A DNA stretch of 64,000 nucleotides from Nitrosomonas marina (GTDB taxonomy: Bacteria > Pseudomonadota > Gammaproteobacteria > Burkholderiales > Nitrosomonadaceae), in contig NZ_FOCP01000001.1 of assembly GCF_900110145.1 (NCBI RefSeq), forward strand, positions 1 through 64,000, read 5' to 3'. The notes beneath the pieces are model-generated. The model saw nothing but the letters and a program-made list of their open reading frames with translations, searched no databases and was not told the origin of the DNA. A program made the position numbers and the translations under genes. Within the stretch, counting starts at the first letter, position 1, and each line of letters opens with the position of its first letter. Below, piece by piece: positions 1-10,127 of the stretch.

Positions 1-424
1 TTTTCCTCTTTTTATTGGTTGATCTGCCGAGATCTATACCAACAGGTTACACCGCTTTCTCTTCCCTTGTCATACACCAGAAATAATCATAGCTCCCGAA
101 TTGCTCTGTTTATTGCATTACCCCATCCAGTGACGCACAACACTGCCAGGCCCGATTCAACCGCTTTTGCCTGTGTAAAACTCCTTTCTTCCAATTTCCA
201 CAGGCTTAATTCAAATCCCACCTTCCACTTCTCTTGTTGTCACTCCGCCCGTCTCATCCGTAATCATCCCCGAGTTTCAGATCAGCCGGTCAGGTTATTT
301 GCCACATGACTGGACAGTAATATTTGAATCTGATAACTAGTTTATAGTCCCTTGATATTCGGAGGGCAATAGAGCTGTTTAACAAAATTAATTGGTAAAA
401 ATTCTGGAATAGGAGATTATAAGT
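1..424. other. Left-edge stretch without a convincing gene
   Basis: An open frame of 96 codons at 19-309 on the plus strand has no ribosome binding site, no recognisable motif and an untypical composition rich in Ser, His and Arg, so I do not call it. The last 60 bases lead into the small lipoprotein gene at 425 and contain its ribosome binding site (AGGAG, about 8 bases before the ATG). I see nothing else in this stretch. Confidence 0.4.
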
Positions 425-544
425 ATGAAATACTCTTTATTGATAGCTGCCTTACTGGCGATGTTTTTAGTGGGTTGTAGTGATCCCAAACCTGGACAAT
501 ATCCTCCAGGATTCATGGATGAACGCGGTTCAGAACCCGAGTAA
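425..544 (+). CDS. Small lipoprotein, 39 aa
   Basis: A 39-residue protein made of a lipoprotein signal peptide with lipobox L-V-G-C (Cys at residue 18) and a short hydrophilic tail rich in Pro, Asp and Glu. An AGGAG site sits at good distance before the ATG, and a rho-independent terminator follows 22 bases after the stop, so it is probably a monocistronic transcript. The first four residues (MKYS), the leader DNA around the start codon and the acidic tail resemble the minus-strand lipoprotein at 20441-20602, suggesting paralogues. Function unknown; after processing only about 22 residues remain, anchored to a membrane in the envelope. The gene is too short for usual ORF callers. Confidence 0.7.
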   Translation: MKYSLLIAALLAMFLVGCSDPKPGQYPPGFMDERGSEPE

Positions 545-565
545 TGATCTTTTGCTGGTAATATC

Positions 566-602
566 GAGAAGCCGCTCTGTTTTATGGGCGGTTTCTCTTT
601 TT
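566..602 (+). terminator. Rho-independent terminator after the 39-aa lipoprotein
   Basis: GAGAAGCCGC pairs with GCGGTTTCTC (one G-T pair) around an 11-12 base loop and is followed by five T residues. It lies directly downstream of the lipoprotein stop at 544. Confidence 0.75.
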
Positions 603-634
603 AAATCATCAAACTCTGTTTCAAACCCTGCTTC

Positions 635-668
635 TTGTTTGAAACGACACTTTGTTTGAAACGACACT
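635..668. repeat. 17-bp direct tandem repeat, two units
   Basis: Two back-to-back identical 17-bp units (635-651 and 652-668), each containing TGTTTGAAACGACAC, lie between the two small lipoprotein genes. No gene covers 603-910, and apart from this repeat and the start of the leader of the 911 gene I see nothing in it. Confidence 0.7.
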
Positions 669-910
669 TCGACCGGGCCAAATAAATCACAGAATGGGTA
701 GTATCTTGTTACTAAAAGATTTATACTTATGCCAGCAGCATGACTATATCGTTCAGTTTTTCCTCACAATAAATATATTAAAAATAATAAGTAGGTTTGA
801 CTCCGAGTTGAGCAGTTGAGTTTGACACTGTTGACATTACTTGGAGCGATGGTATAAGCTGCTTCGTTTTCGGACTTTAATTTTTATACATAAAATAGGG
901 AAATTCAATA

Positions 911-1057
911 ATGAAACAAGCTTTTCTAGTTTTGGTATTAGCATCTTTCTTTTTAGCAGCATGTGGTGGTAGACCAGGTCAGGCGTTACCTGAACAAGAG
1001 AAAGAGAATTTTGAAAGAATTCTTCAAGAAGAAGCTGCAAAAAACAACAACGAATAA
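911..1057 (+). CDS. Small lipoprotein, 48 aa
   Basis: A 48-residue protein with a hydrophobic signal segment and lipobox L-A-A-C (Cys at residue 18), then GGRPGQ and a helical, strongly charged tail (EQEKENFERILQEEAAKNNN). It lies on the same strand as the 39-residue lipoprotein about 370 bases upstream and is likewise followed by a strong terminator (1112-1139). The ribosome binding site is weak (AGGGA). No family recognised. The signal peptide plus short charged tail places it with the micro-lipoproteins of the cell envelope (entericidin- or LptM-sized), but I see no specific LptM or entericidin motif. Confidence 0.65.
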   Translation: MKQAFLVLVLASFFLAACGGRPGQALPEQEKENFERILQEEAAKNNNE

Positions 1058-1111
1058 GTATCAGCAGTTTCACAAGGGAAGGACGTCATATTTATTTTAT
1101 GATGTTTCCAT

Positions 1112-1139
1112 AAAAAAACCGCCAAATGGCGGTTTTTTT
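1112..1139. terminator. Bidirectional terminator between lipoprotein and bamC
   Basis: ACCGCC-AAAT-GGCGGT with seven A residues before and seven T residues after, so it can end transcripts from both sides: the plus-strand lipoprotein gene (stop 1057) and the minus-strand bamC (stop 1268). Confidence 0.85.
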
Positions 1140-1267
1140 ATTTTTTATCATTCATTCTTCAATTGCCGGTTCCGGCAACTATTTCCCATTTTATATTCAA
1201 ACCGCTTCTGTCTGGATGGACAGTTAACAACAGATATCGGAACGATTTATCCGGTTTTTAAAAAACC

Positions 1268-2413
1268 TTACTTAAGCTGCTCGTGCAGCAGTTTGAGAAT
1301 ACCTCCTGCAACTGCCGAACGAACCGGTGTATTATCCTCGTTTAAAATAGTCACCGTACTCGTACGGGTACCGGTTTCCTTGACCATTATATGGTATCTG
1401 GCAGCCCTGGCATCTTTATCGTCTTTACTCTTCCAGAACATGAGACCAGACAGCAACCCATCATCGTCTCCTTTTTTATAACTGTCATCTTCAGGATCCA
1501 CATAACGAACAAAATAAATGCCATCCACGCGATTACGATCTTCCACCGTAAACCCGATTCGATCCAACGCCAGACCGACGCGCCGCCAAGAGCGGTCAAA
1601 TGCCTCATTGACAACCAGTACATTTCCTTTCTCCTTGTCAATATAGGCTTTCTCCTGCACGTTACCACTCGTGCTGGCCAATTCCATTCTGGCGCGTTCT
1701 TCCTCGACGCCAAAACGCATCATTAAACGCGCCAGCATTTCAGCTTCCAAATCCGGATCTGCCGTACGCGGCTGCCAGATTGTACGGTTTGCGCCACTAG
1801 TCTCCAGAATTTCATCCATACCGCGATGACTGATATACACTTCTGTGGTTCCCATTTCGGTACGTTCAAGCCGCGTACGGAATTTGTCACGCTCAGCCGA
1901 TGAATAGAAACTATCAAGAAATGTGGAGAGTATGTTTCTGATAAAATCCTGGGGGATTTTTGCCCGGTTTTCCGCCCAGTCTGTTTCCATGATGCCCGCT
2001 TCCGGTATCTCCAGTTTGATGAGAAAACCCAGTTCCTGCCAGAACTCTTTCACAATCGGCCAGACTGCTTCGGGTGGCTGCGGCACAACCAGCCAGCGCT
2101 GCGTGCCTGCACGCTCAATATGAACACTCTGCACCGATATCGGCAGCAATGAAGAAGTGCCAGTACCGGGCTGAGCAATACGCTCATTACTGTATGAAGA
2201 AAATGTTGCACTGCCGGAAGTCCCTCCGGGTATGGAATAACGCTCATCTGTTGAAGGCGCGATCAAATCAGGCGGAACTTCAAGCGGTGGCAATTTACTC
2301 GCAGATTTATAGTCAATCTGTTTTTGCTCCGGAAAAATAGTACACCCGGAAAATATTATTGAAAGCACCATTACCATTGCAACAAGATATGTGTGCCACC
2401 GTTTACCTGACAT
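1268..2413 (-). CDS. bamC: Outer membrane protein assembly factor BamC (NlpB)
   Basis: Lipoprotein of 381 residues: signal peptide with lipobox F-S-G-C (Cys at residue 24), a segment containing KLPPLEVPPDL that fits the conserved BamC N-terminal unstructured region, then two helix-grip-like domains. BamC is an accessory lipoprotein of the BAM complex that inserts beta-barrel proteins into the outer membrane. The start codon lies one base after the dapA stop, and its ribosome binding site (AAAGGAG) is inside the last dapA codons, so the two genes are translationally coupled, the dapA-bamC order also known in enterobacteria. Length is slightly above the E. coli protein. Identification rests on the N-terminal motif and the gene order. 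Confidence 0.88.
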   Translation of the reverse strand: MSGKRWHTYLVAMVMVLSIIFSGCTIFPEQKQIDYKSASKLPPLEVPPDLIAPSTDERYSIPGGTSGSATFSSYSNERIAQPGTGTSSLLPISVQSVHIERAGTQRWLVVPQPPEAVWPIVKEFWQELGFLIKLEIPEAGIMETDWAENRAKIPQDFIRNILSTFLDSFYSSAERDKFRTRLERTEMGTTEVYISHRGMDEILETSGANRTIWQPRTADPDLEAEMLARLMMRFGVEEERARMELASTSGNVQEKAYIDKEKGNVLVVNEAFDRSWRRVGLALDRIGFTVEDRNRVDGIYFVRYVDPEDDSYKKGDDDGLLSGLMFWKSKDDKDARAARYHIMVKETGTRTSTVTILNEDNTPVRSAVAGGILKLLHEQLK

Positions 2414-2414
2414 G

Positions 2415-3302
2415 TTACTCCTTTGGAATTTGAATCTGCGCCTGGCTCATCGCTTTGCGAACACGCTGATGATATTTTTCAGATAGCGGGGTCAAAGGCA
2501 GGCGAATACCAGCCTCCATACGCCCCATCTGCGCAACCGCCCATTTAACCGGAATCGGATTTGCCTCTACAAACAAATCGGTATGCAGACCCATGAGTGT
2601 GTTATTCAGCGCGCGTGCTGTTTTAAGATCTCCTTTTGCAGCAGCACTGCACATGGCATGCATTTGTGCCGGCGCAACATTAGCTGTGACGGATATCACG
2701 CCGTGGCCACCAAGCAGCATCAAAGCCAGCGCGGAAACATCGTCCCCACTCCATATCCTGAAATCTTCTGGCGAATTACGTATCAAATCACTTCCTCGCG
2801 CCATATCGCCGGTAGCATCTTTTATCCCGATAATATTCGGAATCCGCGCCAGTCTCATACAGGTGTCATTGGCAATATCGGCTACAGTTCTACCCGGTAC
2901 ATTATAAAGAATGTGCGGAATATCCACAGCTTCAGCAATGGCCTTGAAATGCTGATACAACCCTTCCTGCGTCGGCTTATTGTAATAAGGTGCCACGGAA
3001 AGGCAGGCATCAACCCCGGAATCCTTTGCGTAAACTGACAAGTCAATCGCTTCACGCGTTGAATTCGCGCCTGTCCCGGCAATGACTGGAATACGTCCGG
3101 CAGCATGATCCACTGCGGTGCGCATCAACAAATGGTGTTCTTCAAAATCGACCGTTGGAGACTCACCGGTCGTTCCAACGACAACAATGCCGTCCGTACC
3201 CTGATCAATATGGAAATCAATCAGAGCCCGAAAACGCTCCAAGTCTAATTTGCCATCCTCATGCATTGGTGTAACGAGGGCAACCAAACTACCTTTAAAC
3301 AT
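2415..3302 (-). CDS. dapA: 4-hydroxy-tetrahydrodipicolinate synthase
   Basis: Condenses pyruvate with aspartate semialdehyde, the first committed step to diaminopimelate and lysine, in the cytoplasm. The protein is a 295-residue TIM barrel of normal length. The GTTGES pyruvate-binding motif is at about residues 43-48, the catalytic Tyr is Y133 (in ILYNVPGR) and the Schiff-base Lys is K161 (in GIKDATGD). First gene of a dapA-bamC operon on the minus strand. Other steps of the succinylase branch, dapC and dapD, lie about 15 kb away in this window. Confidence 0.97.
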   Translation of the reverse strand: MFKGSLVALVTPMHEDGKLDLERFRALIDFHIDQGTDGIVVVGTTGESPTVDFEEHHLLMRTAVDHAAGRIPVIAGTGANSTREAIDLSVYAKDSGVDACLSVAPYYNKPTQEGLYQHFKAIAEAVDIPHILYNVPGRTVADIANDTCMRLARIPNIIGIKDATGDMARGSDLIRNSPEDFRIWSGDDVSALALMLLGGHGVISVTANVAPAQMHAMCSAAAKGDLKTARALNNTLMGLHTDLFVEANPIPVKWAVAQMGRMEAGIRLPLTPLSEKYHQRVRKAMSQAQIQIPKE

Positions 3303-3468
3303 GATTACTTTTCCATGTGCAAATTGTGTATTTTACCTGAACTGAACATACAAAAGTGATACCCCCGTTTAAACAGCCCAAATTTTGGAGGCACAACATT
3401 CTACTCACGTCTCGATCGCAGGTCGCCAATCATCGCAAGGAATGAATCTTCATTGTGATTTTTACCCG

Positions 3469-6054
3469 TTAAGCTTTGGTAAATTCCATATTGCCATCTT
3501 TGTAAACAACCAGTACGTTATCTTTAGCGGCAAAACGACCTTCAAGAATTTCCTTGGCCAGTGGATTTTCTATCTGCGCCTGAATAGCCCGCTTGAGTGG
3601 TCGGGCTCCAAAAACGGGATCAAACCCAACTTGAGACAATTCGGCAAGCGCCTCATCGCTGACTTGCAAATGCATTTCCATCGCAGCCATTCTTTTTTCC
3701 AGATATTGAAGCTGTATCCGTGCAATAGATTGAATATGTTTTTCGCTCAATGCATGAAATACAACCACCTCATCAATACGATTGACAAACTCTGGACGAA
3801 AATGTGTTTTTACCTCTCCCATGACCGAGTCTTTGATCGTCTGATAATCCTGTCCGTGCATTTCCTGAATCATATGCGAGCCCAGATTGGAGGTCATCAC
3901 AACAACGGTATTTTTAAAATCAACCGTACGCCCCTGGCCATCTGTCATCCGTCCGTCATCCAGCACCTGCAGCAGGACATTAAAAACATCCGGATGCGCT
4001 TTTTCGACTTCATCCAGTAAAATTACTGCGTAAGGTTTTCTGCGCACGATTTCAGTCAGGTAGCCGCCTTCTTCATATCCCACATATCCAGGAGGTGCGC
4101 CTATTAGTCTCGCGACAGAATGCTTTTCCATAAACTCGGACATATCCACACGAACCAGATGCTCTTCCGAGTCGAACAAAAAGCCGGCCAGTGCCTTGCA
4201 CAATTCTGTTTTGCCGACACCGGTCGGCCCCAGGAACAAAAAAGAACCGTAAGGTCGGTTTGGATCGGCCAGGCCCGCGCGGGAACGGCGAATTGCATCC
4301 GCAACCAGCCGTACTGCCTCGTCCTGTCCGACAACGCGCTCATGAAGCTTCTCTTCCATGAGCAACAATTTCTCACGCTCCCCCTGCATCATTTTGGCGA
4401 CCGGTATACCGGTCGCCCGCGATACAACTTCTGCAATTTCTTCAGCGCCGACCTGGGTTCGCAACAGTTTAGGTTTTTCTGTGTCAATTTTCTGTACCGG
4501 GCTTTCCTGCGATTTCAGTTGGGACTCCAATTGAGGCAAACGTCCATACTGCAACTCGGATACTTTTTGCCAGTCACCTTTGCGTGTTGCGGCTTCAATC
4601 TCCAGTTTGATTTTCTCAATTTCCTCTTTCACATGTTGTGAACCCTGAATATGCGATTTCTCCGCCTTCCAGATTTCTTCAAGATCAGCATATTCACGCT
4701 CCTTGAGTGCAATTTCTTCCTCCAGCAATTGCAAGCGCTTTCGTGAAGCCTCGTCCTGCTCTTTCTTAATTGCTTCACGTTCGATCTTAAGTTGAATCAA
4801 ACGGCGATCGAGTTTGTCCATCGCTTCCGGTTTGGAGTCGATTTCCATACGAATCCGTGCAGCAGCTTCGTCGATCAAATCAATCGCTTTATCAGGTAAG
4901 AACCGATCTGTAATGTAGCGGTGAGATAATTCAGCAGCAGCGACGATAGCCGGATCGGTGATGTCTACACCATGATGCACTTCGTATTTTTCCTGTAACC
5001 CGCGCAAAATCGCGATTGTCGCTTCCACATTCGGCTCTTCAACCAGCACCTTCTGAAATCTTCTCTCCAGTGCGGCATCTTTTTCAATGTATTTACGATA
5101 CTCATCCAGTGTCGTCGCACCCACGCAATGCAACTCACCGCGCGCCAGCGCCGGCTTGAGCATGTTACCGGCATCCATCGCGCCCTCCGCTTTGCCGGCA
5201 CCAACCATGGTATGCAGTTCGTCGATAAACACAATCGTGTTACCCTCATCCTGCGCCAGTTCTTTCAGCACGGACTTCAGACGCTCCTCGAACTCACCTC
5301 GATATTTTGCTCCGGCAAGCAAGGCGGCCATATCCAGAGACAATACACGCTTGCTTTTCAGATTTTCAGGTACCTCACCATTAACAATACGTTGTGCAAG
5401 ACCTTCAACAATAGCAGTTTTGCCAACACCGGGTTCACCAATCAAAACGGGATTGTTTTTGGTTCGCCGTTGTAAAACCTGAATAGCACGCCGAATTTCA
5501 TCGTCACGCCCAATAACCGGATCAAGCTTTCCTTGTCGTGCGCGCTCGGTCAGATCCAGCGTATATTTCTTCAAAGCTTCACGGCTGCTTTCAGCTTCTG
5601 CACTGTCAATCTGCTCGCCACCGCGCACAGCGGCTACCGCCTGTTCCAATGCTTCATAGGTAGCACCAAATTCCTTTAGCAGTGCAGCTGTTTCACTCTT
5701 GTCTTTCAACAATGCAAGCAGAAACATCTCTGAGGCAACAAACTGATCTCCACGTTTCTGTGCTTCCCTGTCCGCCATATTAAGTAGATTGGCGAGATTC
5801 CGCGACAGGTTGACTTCTCCACCCGTACCTTCAACCTTGGGCAGTCGTTGAATGTCGCGCTTTACGGCCTCACGCAACGGCGTAACATTGGCGCCACTCC
5901 GCTGCAATAACGACACAGTCGCGCCATCTTCCTGTTGTAATAAGGCGAGCAATAAGTGTCCGGGTTCAATATAGGCATGATCCTGCCCGACAGCGATACT
6001 TTGCGCATCGGCCAAAGCCTGCTGAAATTTCGTGGTTAATTTATCAAAACGCAT
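3469..6054 (-). CDS. clpB: ATP-dependent chaperone ClpB
   Basis: Hsp100 disaggregase that works with DnaK to rescue aggregated proteins. The 861-residue product has the double Clp N-terminal repeat (about 1-145), AAA+ module 1 with Walker A GEPGVGKT (206-213) and Walker B IVFIDE, the long coiled-coil middle domain (about 400-530) that separates ClpB from ClpA/ClpC, and AAA+ module 2 with GPTGVGKT and VILLDE, then a C-terminal D2-small domain. Length matches the family. A sigma32-type promoter lies just upstream (6087-6113) and GGGAG precedes the ATG, so heat-shock induction is expected. Confidence 0.98.
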   Translation of the reverse strand: MRFDKLTTKFQQALADAQSIAVGQDHAYIEPGHLLLALLQQEDGATVSLLQRSGANVTPLREAVKRDIQRLPKVEGTGGEVNLSRNLANLLNMADREAQKRGDQFVASEMFLLALLKDKSETAALLKEFGATYEALEQAVAAVRGGEQIDSAEAESSREALKKYTLDLTERARQGKLDPVIGRDDEIRRAIQVLQRRTKNNPVLIGEPGVGKTAIVEGLAQRIVNGEVPENLKSKRVLSLDMAALLAGAKYRGEFEERLKSVLKELAQDEGNTIVFIDELHTMVGAGKAEGAMDAGNMLKPALARGELHCVGATTLDEYRKYIEKDAALERRFQKVLVEEPNVEATIAILRGLQEKYEVHHGVDITDPAIVAAAELSHRYITDRFLPDKAIDLIDEAAARIRMEIDSKPEAMDKLDRRLIQLKIEREAIKKEQDEASRKRLQLLEEEIALKEREYADLEEIWKAEKSHIQGSQHVKEEIEKIKLEIEAATRKGDWQKVSELQYGRLPQLESQLKSQESPVQKIDTEKPKLLRTQVGAEEIAEVVSRATGIPVAKMMQGEREKLLLMEEKLHERVVGQDEAVRLVADAIRRSRAGLADPNRPYGSFLFLGPTGVGKTELCKALAGFLFDSEEHLVRVDMSEFMEKHSVARLIGAPPGYVGYEEGGYLTEIVRRKPYAVILLDEVEKAHPDVFNVLLQVLDDGRMTDGQGRTVDFKNTVVVMTSNLGSHMIQEMHGQDYQTIKDSVMGEVKTHFRPEFVNRIDEVVVFHALSEKHIQSIARIQLQYLEKRMAAMEMHLQVSDEALAELSQVGFDPVFGARPLKRAIQAQIENPLAKEILEGRFAAKDNVLVVYKDGNMEFTKA

Positions 6055-6086
6055 TCATATCTCCCAAAAAGGTCACTGATCACTAC

Positions 6087-6113
6087 GTGGGGGAGTCGAG
6101 TCAATATTTCAAG
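6087..6113 (-). promoter_or_regulatory. Sigma32 (heat-shock) promoter of clpB
   Basis: On the minus strand CTTGAAA and CCCCAC are separated by 14 bases, matching the RpoH consensus (CTTGAAA, 13-15 bases, CCCCATNT) with one mismatch in the -10. It ends about 33 bases before the clpB ATG, which is where a clpB promoter is expected. Confidence 0.8.
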
Positions 6114-6178
6114 CTGACTTCCATGTTAAATGAACGACCGGTCAGTGCAGATTGAATGCAGTACTGAATGTAGCAACT

Positions 6179-7456
6179 TCAGTGTCTGTGAATCTTTCTT
6201 GTACCAATCAAATGCAGTGAATCCTCCTTGCTCTGGTTATACTTATGCCATTTGCGCACCAGGGCCATGATGATCGACATGAACAAACCAAATAACACAA
6301 TGACCACATAGATATGCACCTCATAATAAATCAGCAGCGCATACAGCGACAGCATCATGAGTATGCTCAGATTTTCATTGAAATTCTGTACTGCGATTGA
6401 ATGGCCCGCACCCATTAATATGTAGCCCCGATGCTGTAACAATGCATTCATGGGAACCACAAAAAAACCGGCCATACCGCCAATTACGATCAAAAATATC
6501 ACCGCCAGCCAAAAGTTATGTACTAAAGCCATCAACATTACCACGAGGCCAGTAGCAAATCCGAGTGGAATGACAGACAAAGATTGCTTTAGTGAAACTG
6601 TGCGTGCTGCCATTACAGCGCCTATCGCAATACCAAGTGCGACGATGCCTTGTAATTGGGCCGCTTTGCTCAGCGGATAATCAAGCGCCGTTTCAGCCCA
6701 TTTTATTACGATAAACTGCAGCGTTGCGCCTGCACCCCAAAATAGCGTCGTCACTGCCAGAGAAATCTGTCCAAGCTTATCCACCCATAGTAATTTCACA
6801 CAATGAGAAAATTCATGAATGAGATACAGCGGGTTTTTCTGGGGCATACGATGATCAATACCGGTATTTGGAATAAACAAGTTAAAAATCGCGGCAATCA
6901 CGTAAATTGCAGCCACCACGAAAATACTCATTTCCGTATCGGAATGTATAAAAGAAAGCTGAATAGCAAGCAGCATCTGGGATACAGCAGGCGTGATTAG
7001 AATTCCTCCCAACATGGTACCCAGCACTATTGAAGCAACTGTCAATCCCTCGATCCAGCCATTAGCAATCACCAGTTTTTCGGGAGGCAACAGTTCCGTC
7101 AATATGCCGTATTTTGCAGGTGAATAGGCCGCCGCACCCAATCCAACAACGGCATACGCGGCCAGGGCAGAAAACTGATGCATAGCAAAAAACAAGAGAG
7201 TACAGCCTAATACCTTGATGGTATTGCTGATAAACATTACCCTGCCTTTTGGCATTGAGTCAGCAAATGCACCCACGAATGGAGCAAGAATCACGTAAAA
7301 CAGCACAAAAACGAATTTGAGTAGTGGTGTCAGAAAAGCCGGTGCATGCAATTCAATCAGTAATGCTATGGCCACAACAAGCAGCGCATTGTCAGCAAGA
7401 GAAGAGAAAAACTGCGCAGCCATAATGGTGTAAAAACCGCGATTCAAACGTCCCAC
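6179..7456 (-). CDS. lplT: LplT-type lysophospholipid transporter (MFS)
   Basis: A 425-residue major facilitator protein with about 12 membrane segments. The N-terminal half carries features of LplT: FFSSLADNALL, then a cytoplasmic-loop motif FADSMPKGRV, and GLGAAAYSPAKYGILTELLP. LplT flips lysophospholipids across the inner membrane for re-acylation. In enterobacteria it sits beside aas; here it is divergent from alr and no acyltransferase is nearby. The GTG at 7456 has a poor ribosome binding site, and an ATG 11 codons in is an alternative start. The general MFS assignment is certain; the LplT substrate is by similarity. Confidence 0.8.
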   Translation of the reverse strand: MGRLNRGFYTIMAAQFFSSLADNALLVVAIALLIELHAPAFLTPLLKFVFVLFYVILAPFVGAFADSMPKGRVMFISNTIKVLGCTLLFFAMHQFSALAAYAVVGLGAAAYSPAKYGILTELLPPEKLVIANGWIEGLTVASIVLGTMLGGILITPAVSQMLLAIQLSFIHSDTEMSIFVVAAIYVIAAIFNLFIPNTGIDHRMPQKNPLYLIHEFSHCVKLLWVDKLGQISLAVTTLFWGAGATLQFIVIKWAETALDYPLSKAAQLQGIVALGIAIGAVMAARTVSLKQSLSVIPLGFATGLVVMLMALVHNFWLAVIFLIVIGGMAGFFVVPMNALLQHRGYILMGAGHSIAVQNFNENLSILMMLSLYALLIYYEVHIYVVIVLFGLFMSIIMALVRKWHKYNQSKEDSLHLIGTRKIHRH

Positions 7457-7817
7457 CTCTCAGAATGTTATTGTTTTTTTGATACGCAATAGTTAATCAG
7501 TAATGGGGTTATACCATGAAACGCGAGAAATACACCACTCCCGCTCAAAATTGAAAAATGTTCCCAATTGACTGCAAATATAATAAGAAACGTCGATTTA
7601 TCTGATAAAAGCAGGTACGAAACAAGTCAATTTACATTATCATAGTAGGCTTTTGTGTCACGGTCATTGCAAATAAATTCACACCAATCAACAGGCCATG
7701 CGACATGTGTACATTAGCCTCTTTAAAACACCACAACAAGCCAGGATCGGTATTTTCGCATTGATTGACGTAAATCCATCGTAATAGACATACTTTTTTC
7801 TGCAGCTAACAAACCCG
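7457..7817. other. Divergent intergenic region between lplT and alr
   Basis: About 360 AT-rich bases between two divergently read genes. It must hold both promoters, but I could not assign clear -35/-10 pairs, and I see no hairpin or open frame worth calling. Confidence 0.4.
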
Positions 7818-8939
7818 ATGCAACGTCCCATTAAAGCTTATATCGATCTGCCCGCATTAACACACAATCTATTGGTAACGCGTCACTATGTACCCGACGC
7901 AAAAATTATGGCTATCATCAAAGCCAATGCTTACGGGCACGGATTATTGCATACAGCGCACGCGTTAAGGAACGCGGACGGTTTTGGATTGCTCGAACTG
8001 GAAGCTGCAATTTGTCTGCGTGAGGCCGGTTTTCGACATCCTATTTTGTTGCTGGAAGGTTTTTTTTCGACACGCGAACTGGCATTACTGGAAAAGTACA
8101 GGTTGAGTACAGTCATACACCATGATGAACAGCTTGCTATGCTTTCAGGCTGCAACCATCGGGAATTGGATATTTTTTTAAAAATCAATACCGGCATGAA
8201 CCGCCTGGGCATTGCATCTGAACGGTTCCCGTCCGTCATCAAGCAGTTATCAGGCAACCCGGCCGTTTCGCAGGTCACGCTGATGACGCATTTTGCAACC
8301 GCGGACGGCACTACTGATAACACACAGTTTCACAAACAGTTACAGGTTTTTGATCAAATCACCGGATCGACCCCAATGCCCTGTACACTCGCCAATTCAG
8401 CCGCGACTATCCGTTACCCGGAAGCACACCGTGATTGGGTCCGTCCGGGTCTGATGTTGTATGGCGCCTCTCCATTTGCTGCTCACAGGGGGGTGGATTT
8501 CAAATTGAAACCGGTGATGTCCCTAACCAGCAAAATCATTGCCATACAGCATTTAAAACAAGGCGATATTGTGGGCTATGGCGGCAGTTTCCAAACTGAC
8601 AGACCAATGTGTATTGGAATTGTTGCCTGTGGTTATGCGGACGGATATCCACGGCATGCGCCAACAGGCACGCCGGTACTGGTTAACGGTTACAGAAGCC
8701 GTTTAATTGGCAAAGTTTCGATGGACATGCTCGCCGTTGATTTGACAGAATTACCCAACATACCGATCAACAGCACAGTGACACTTTGGGGAAACGGATT
8801 GCCCGTTGAAGATATTGCGCGCGCAGCTGATACCATCAGCTATGAACTGCTTTGCGCGCTGCCAACGCGGGTTGAACTGGAGATTCTGCAAGAAGAGTCT
8901 CAGAGCAGCACCACCCGCATTTGTGTAGAATCAAAATAG
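7818..8939 (+). CDS. alr: Alanine racemase
   Basis: PLP enzyme converting L-alanine to D-alanine for peptidoglycan. The 373-residue protein has the PLP-binding Lys K35 in IKANAYGHG, near the N-terminus of the alpha/beta barrel, and the second catalytic base Tyr Y273 in CGYADGYPR in the C-terminal beta domain. Length is typical. The ribosome binding site is poor, but the protein begins where the family does. It converges with the parvulin gene, whose stop is one base from its own, so the two transcripts meet tail to tail. Confidence 0.96.
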   Translation: MQRPIKAYIDLPALTHNLLVTRHYVPDAKIMAIIKANAYGHGLLHTAHALRNADGFGLLELEAAICLREAGFRHPILLLEGFFSTRELALLEKYRLSTVIHHDEQLAMLSGCNHRELDIFLKINTGMNRLGIASERFPSVIKQLSGNPAVSQVTLMTHFATADGTTDNTQFHKQLQVFDQITGSTPMPCTLANSAATIRYPEAHRDWVRPGLMLYGASPFAAHRGVDFKLKPVMSLTSKIIAIQHLKQGDIVGYGGSFQTDRPMCIGIVACGYADGYPRHAPTGTPVLVNGYRSRLIGKVSMDMLAVDLTELPNIPINSTVTLWGNGLPVEDIARAADTISYELLCALPTRVELEILQEESQSSTTRICVESK

Positions 8940-8940
8940 T

Positions 8941-9735
8941 TTATTCAACTTTGGCTTTGCTGCGCAACTCCTGCACATATGCAGCAAATTCGCGTTGCAA
9001 AACGCGTTGCCGAATGTTCTCCTTAACTTCATCGAAAGCCGGGACATCCATCGGTCGCGTATCGATCAGTTGTATAACGTGCCAGCCGAAATTGGTATGA
9101 ACAGGGTTGTCTGTGAGCTTTCCTTTTTCCAGTTTAGCCAAAGCTTCTGAAAAAGGACGAACGTAAGCAGCAGCCGGACTCCAGTTCAGCTCCCCACCAT
9201 TGACTTTGCTACCGTCATCAATGGATTTTTCTGCGGCAATTTTGGCAAAATCACCACCTTTTTTTAAATTTGCAATGATGTCGCGGGCTTCACTTTCATT
9301 TTCCACAAGTATATGGCGCGCCTTGTATTCCTTGTCACCCATTTGTACTTTCAACATATCATACTCGCGTTTCAGCGTGTCTTCACCTACCGCGTTGTTT
9401 TTGATGTAGTCAGCCTGAAGCGCGCGAATCAAAGCTGCCTGCCTTGCAATTTCAATTTGAGATACCACTTCAGGGTCTCTGTCCAGCCCTTTTTTGATCG
9501 CCTCCTGCGTCAGTATCTCTTCCGTTATCAAATTCTCTCTTAGCGCCTTTCTCAATTCCGGCCCGTCCTCCTGTCCCTGGGCACCGCTTGCCTTGACCAT
9601 CAAATCAAGTCGCGATTGCGGAATCGCTACACCATTGACAGTAGCCATTGTCGAAGCAGACTGGGCATGAGCCGTCATGACCATGAAACCAAAAGAACCA
9701 ACAATTAAATATTGCGACAATCTAGTCAAACGCAT
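8941..9735 (-). CDS. Periplasmic peptidyl-prolyl isomerase, parvulin type
   Basis: A 264-residue secreted foldase. A signal peptide ends near residue 24 (AHAQS), followed by an N-terminal helical SurA-like region and a parvulin rotamase domain (about 138-230: KARHILVEN, FAKIAAEKS, GGELNW, FGWHVIQL). It probably assists folding of exported proteins, like PpiC/PrsA/SurA-type proteins. AGAAAGGAA precedes the ATG. It is followed at a distance upstream by yciI and yciB on the same strand, the order usual in betaproteobacteria, so an operon yciB-yciI-ppi is likely. Confidence 0.9.
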   Translation of the reverse strand: MRLTRLSQYLIVGSFGFMVMTAHAQSASTMATVNGVAIPQSRLDLMVKASGAQGQEDGPELRKALRENLITEEILTQEAIKKGLDRDPEVVSQIEIARQAALIRALQADYIKNNAVGEDTLKREYDMLKVQMGDKEYKARHILVENESEARDIIANLKKGGDFAKIAAEKSIDDGSKVNGGELNWSPAAAYVRPFSEALAKLEKGKLTDNPVHTNFGWHVIQLIDTRPMDVPAFDEVKENIRQRVLQREFAAYVQELRSKAKVE

Positions 9736-9816
9736 GAAATTTCCTTTCTGAAAAATTTGGATAGTATGGCGGCGGTAAGTATACGCTTCAATGTAACAAA
9801 TACCAATGTAGCGGCG

Positions 9817-10119
9817 TCATTTCGGAAAAACTTTTTTAAAGGGTTTCACCGTTACGGCCTGATAAACACCTGCACTAACGTAAGGATCGGTATCAGCCCA
9901 ATCTTTCGCTGCCTGCAACGACTCGAATTCAGCAACAATAAGGCTGCCGGAAAAACCGGCCGGACCCGGGTCAACTGAATCGATTGCTGGAAACGGTCCA
10001 GCCAGCAGCAATCGTCCTTTCTCCTGTAACTGTTGCAACCGTTCCAAATGTGCAGCACGTGCAGTCTTCCTGCGTTCGAGACTGTCAGGCACATCTTCCG
10101 CATAAATTACATAAAACAT
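9817..10119 (-). CDS. YciI-like protein
   Basis: A 100-residue dimeric alpha/beta-barrel protein of the YciI family. It keeps the N-terminal strand (MFYVIYAED), the AAHLERL helix with the family's conserved His, and the DPYVSAGVY segment with a conserved Asp; these form the putative active site. Biochemical function of the family is not settled. AAGGACT lies just before the ATG. It sits eight bases after yciB on the same strand, consistent with one transcript. Confidence 0.88.
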   Translation of the reverse strand: MFYVIYAEDVPDSLERRKTARAAHLERLQQLQEKGRLLLAGPFPAIDSVDPGPAGFSGSLIVAEFESLQAAKDWADTDPYVSAGVYQAVTVKPFKKVFPK

Positions 10120-10127
10120 ATCAGTCC

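Noticed and set aside
19-309. 96-codon plus-strand frame at the left edge
   Set aside because: No ribosome binding site, no motif, biased Ser/His/Arg composition; chance frame in a non-coding stretch.
963-1481. 172-codon plus-strand frame
   Set aside because: Starts inside the 48-aa lipoprotein gene in another frame, runs over a terminator and ends antisense to bamC; composition is not protein-like.
3385-4020. 211-codon plus-strand frame antisense to clpB
   Set aside because: Lies opposite the well-conserved second AAA+ module of clpB and has no recognisable domain; a shadow.
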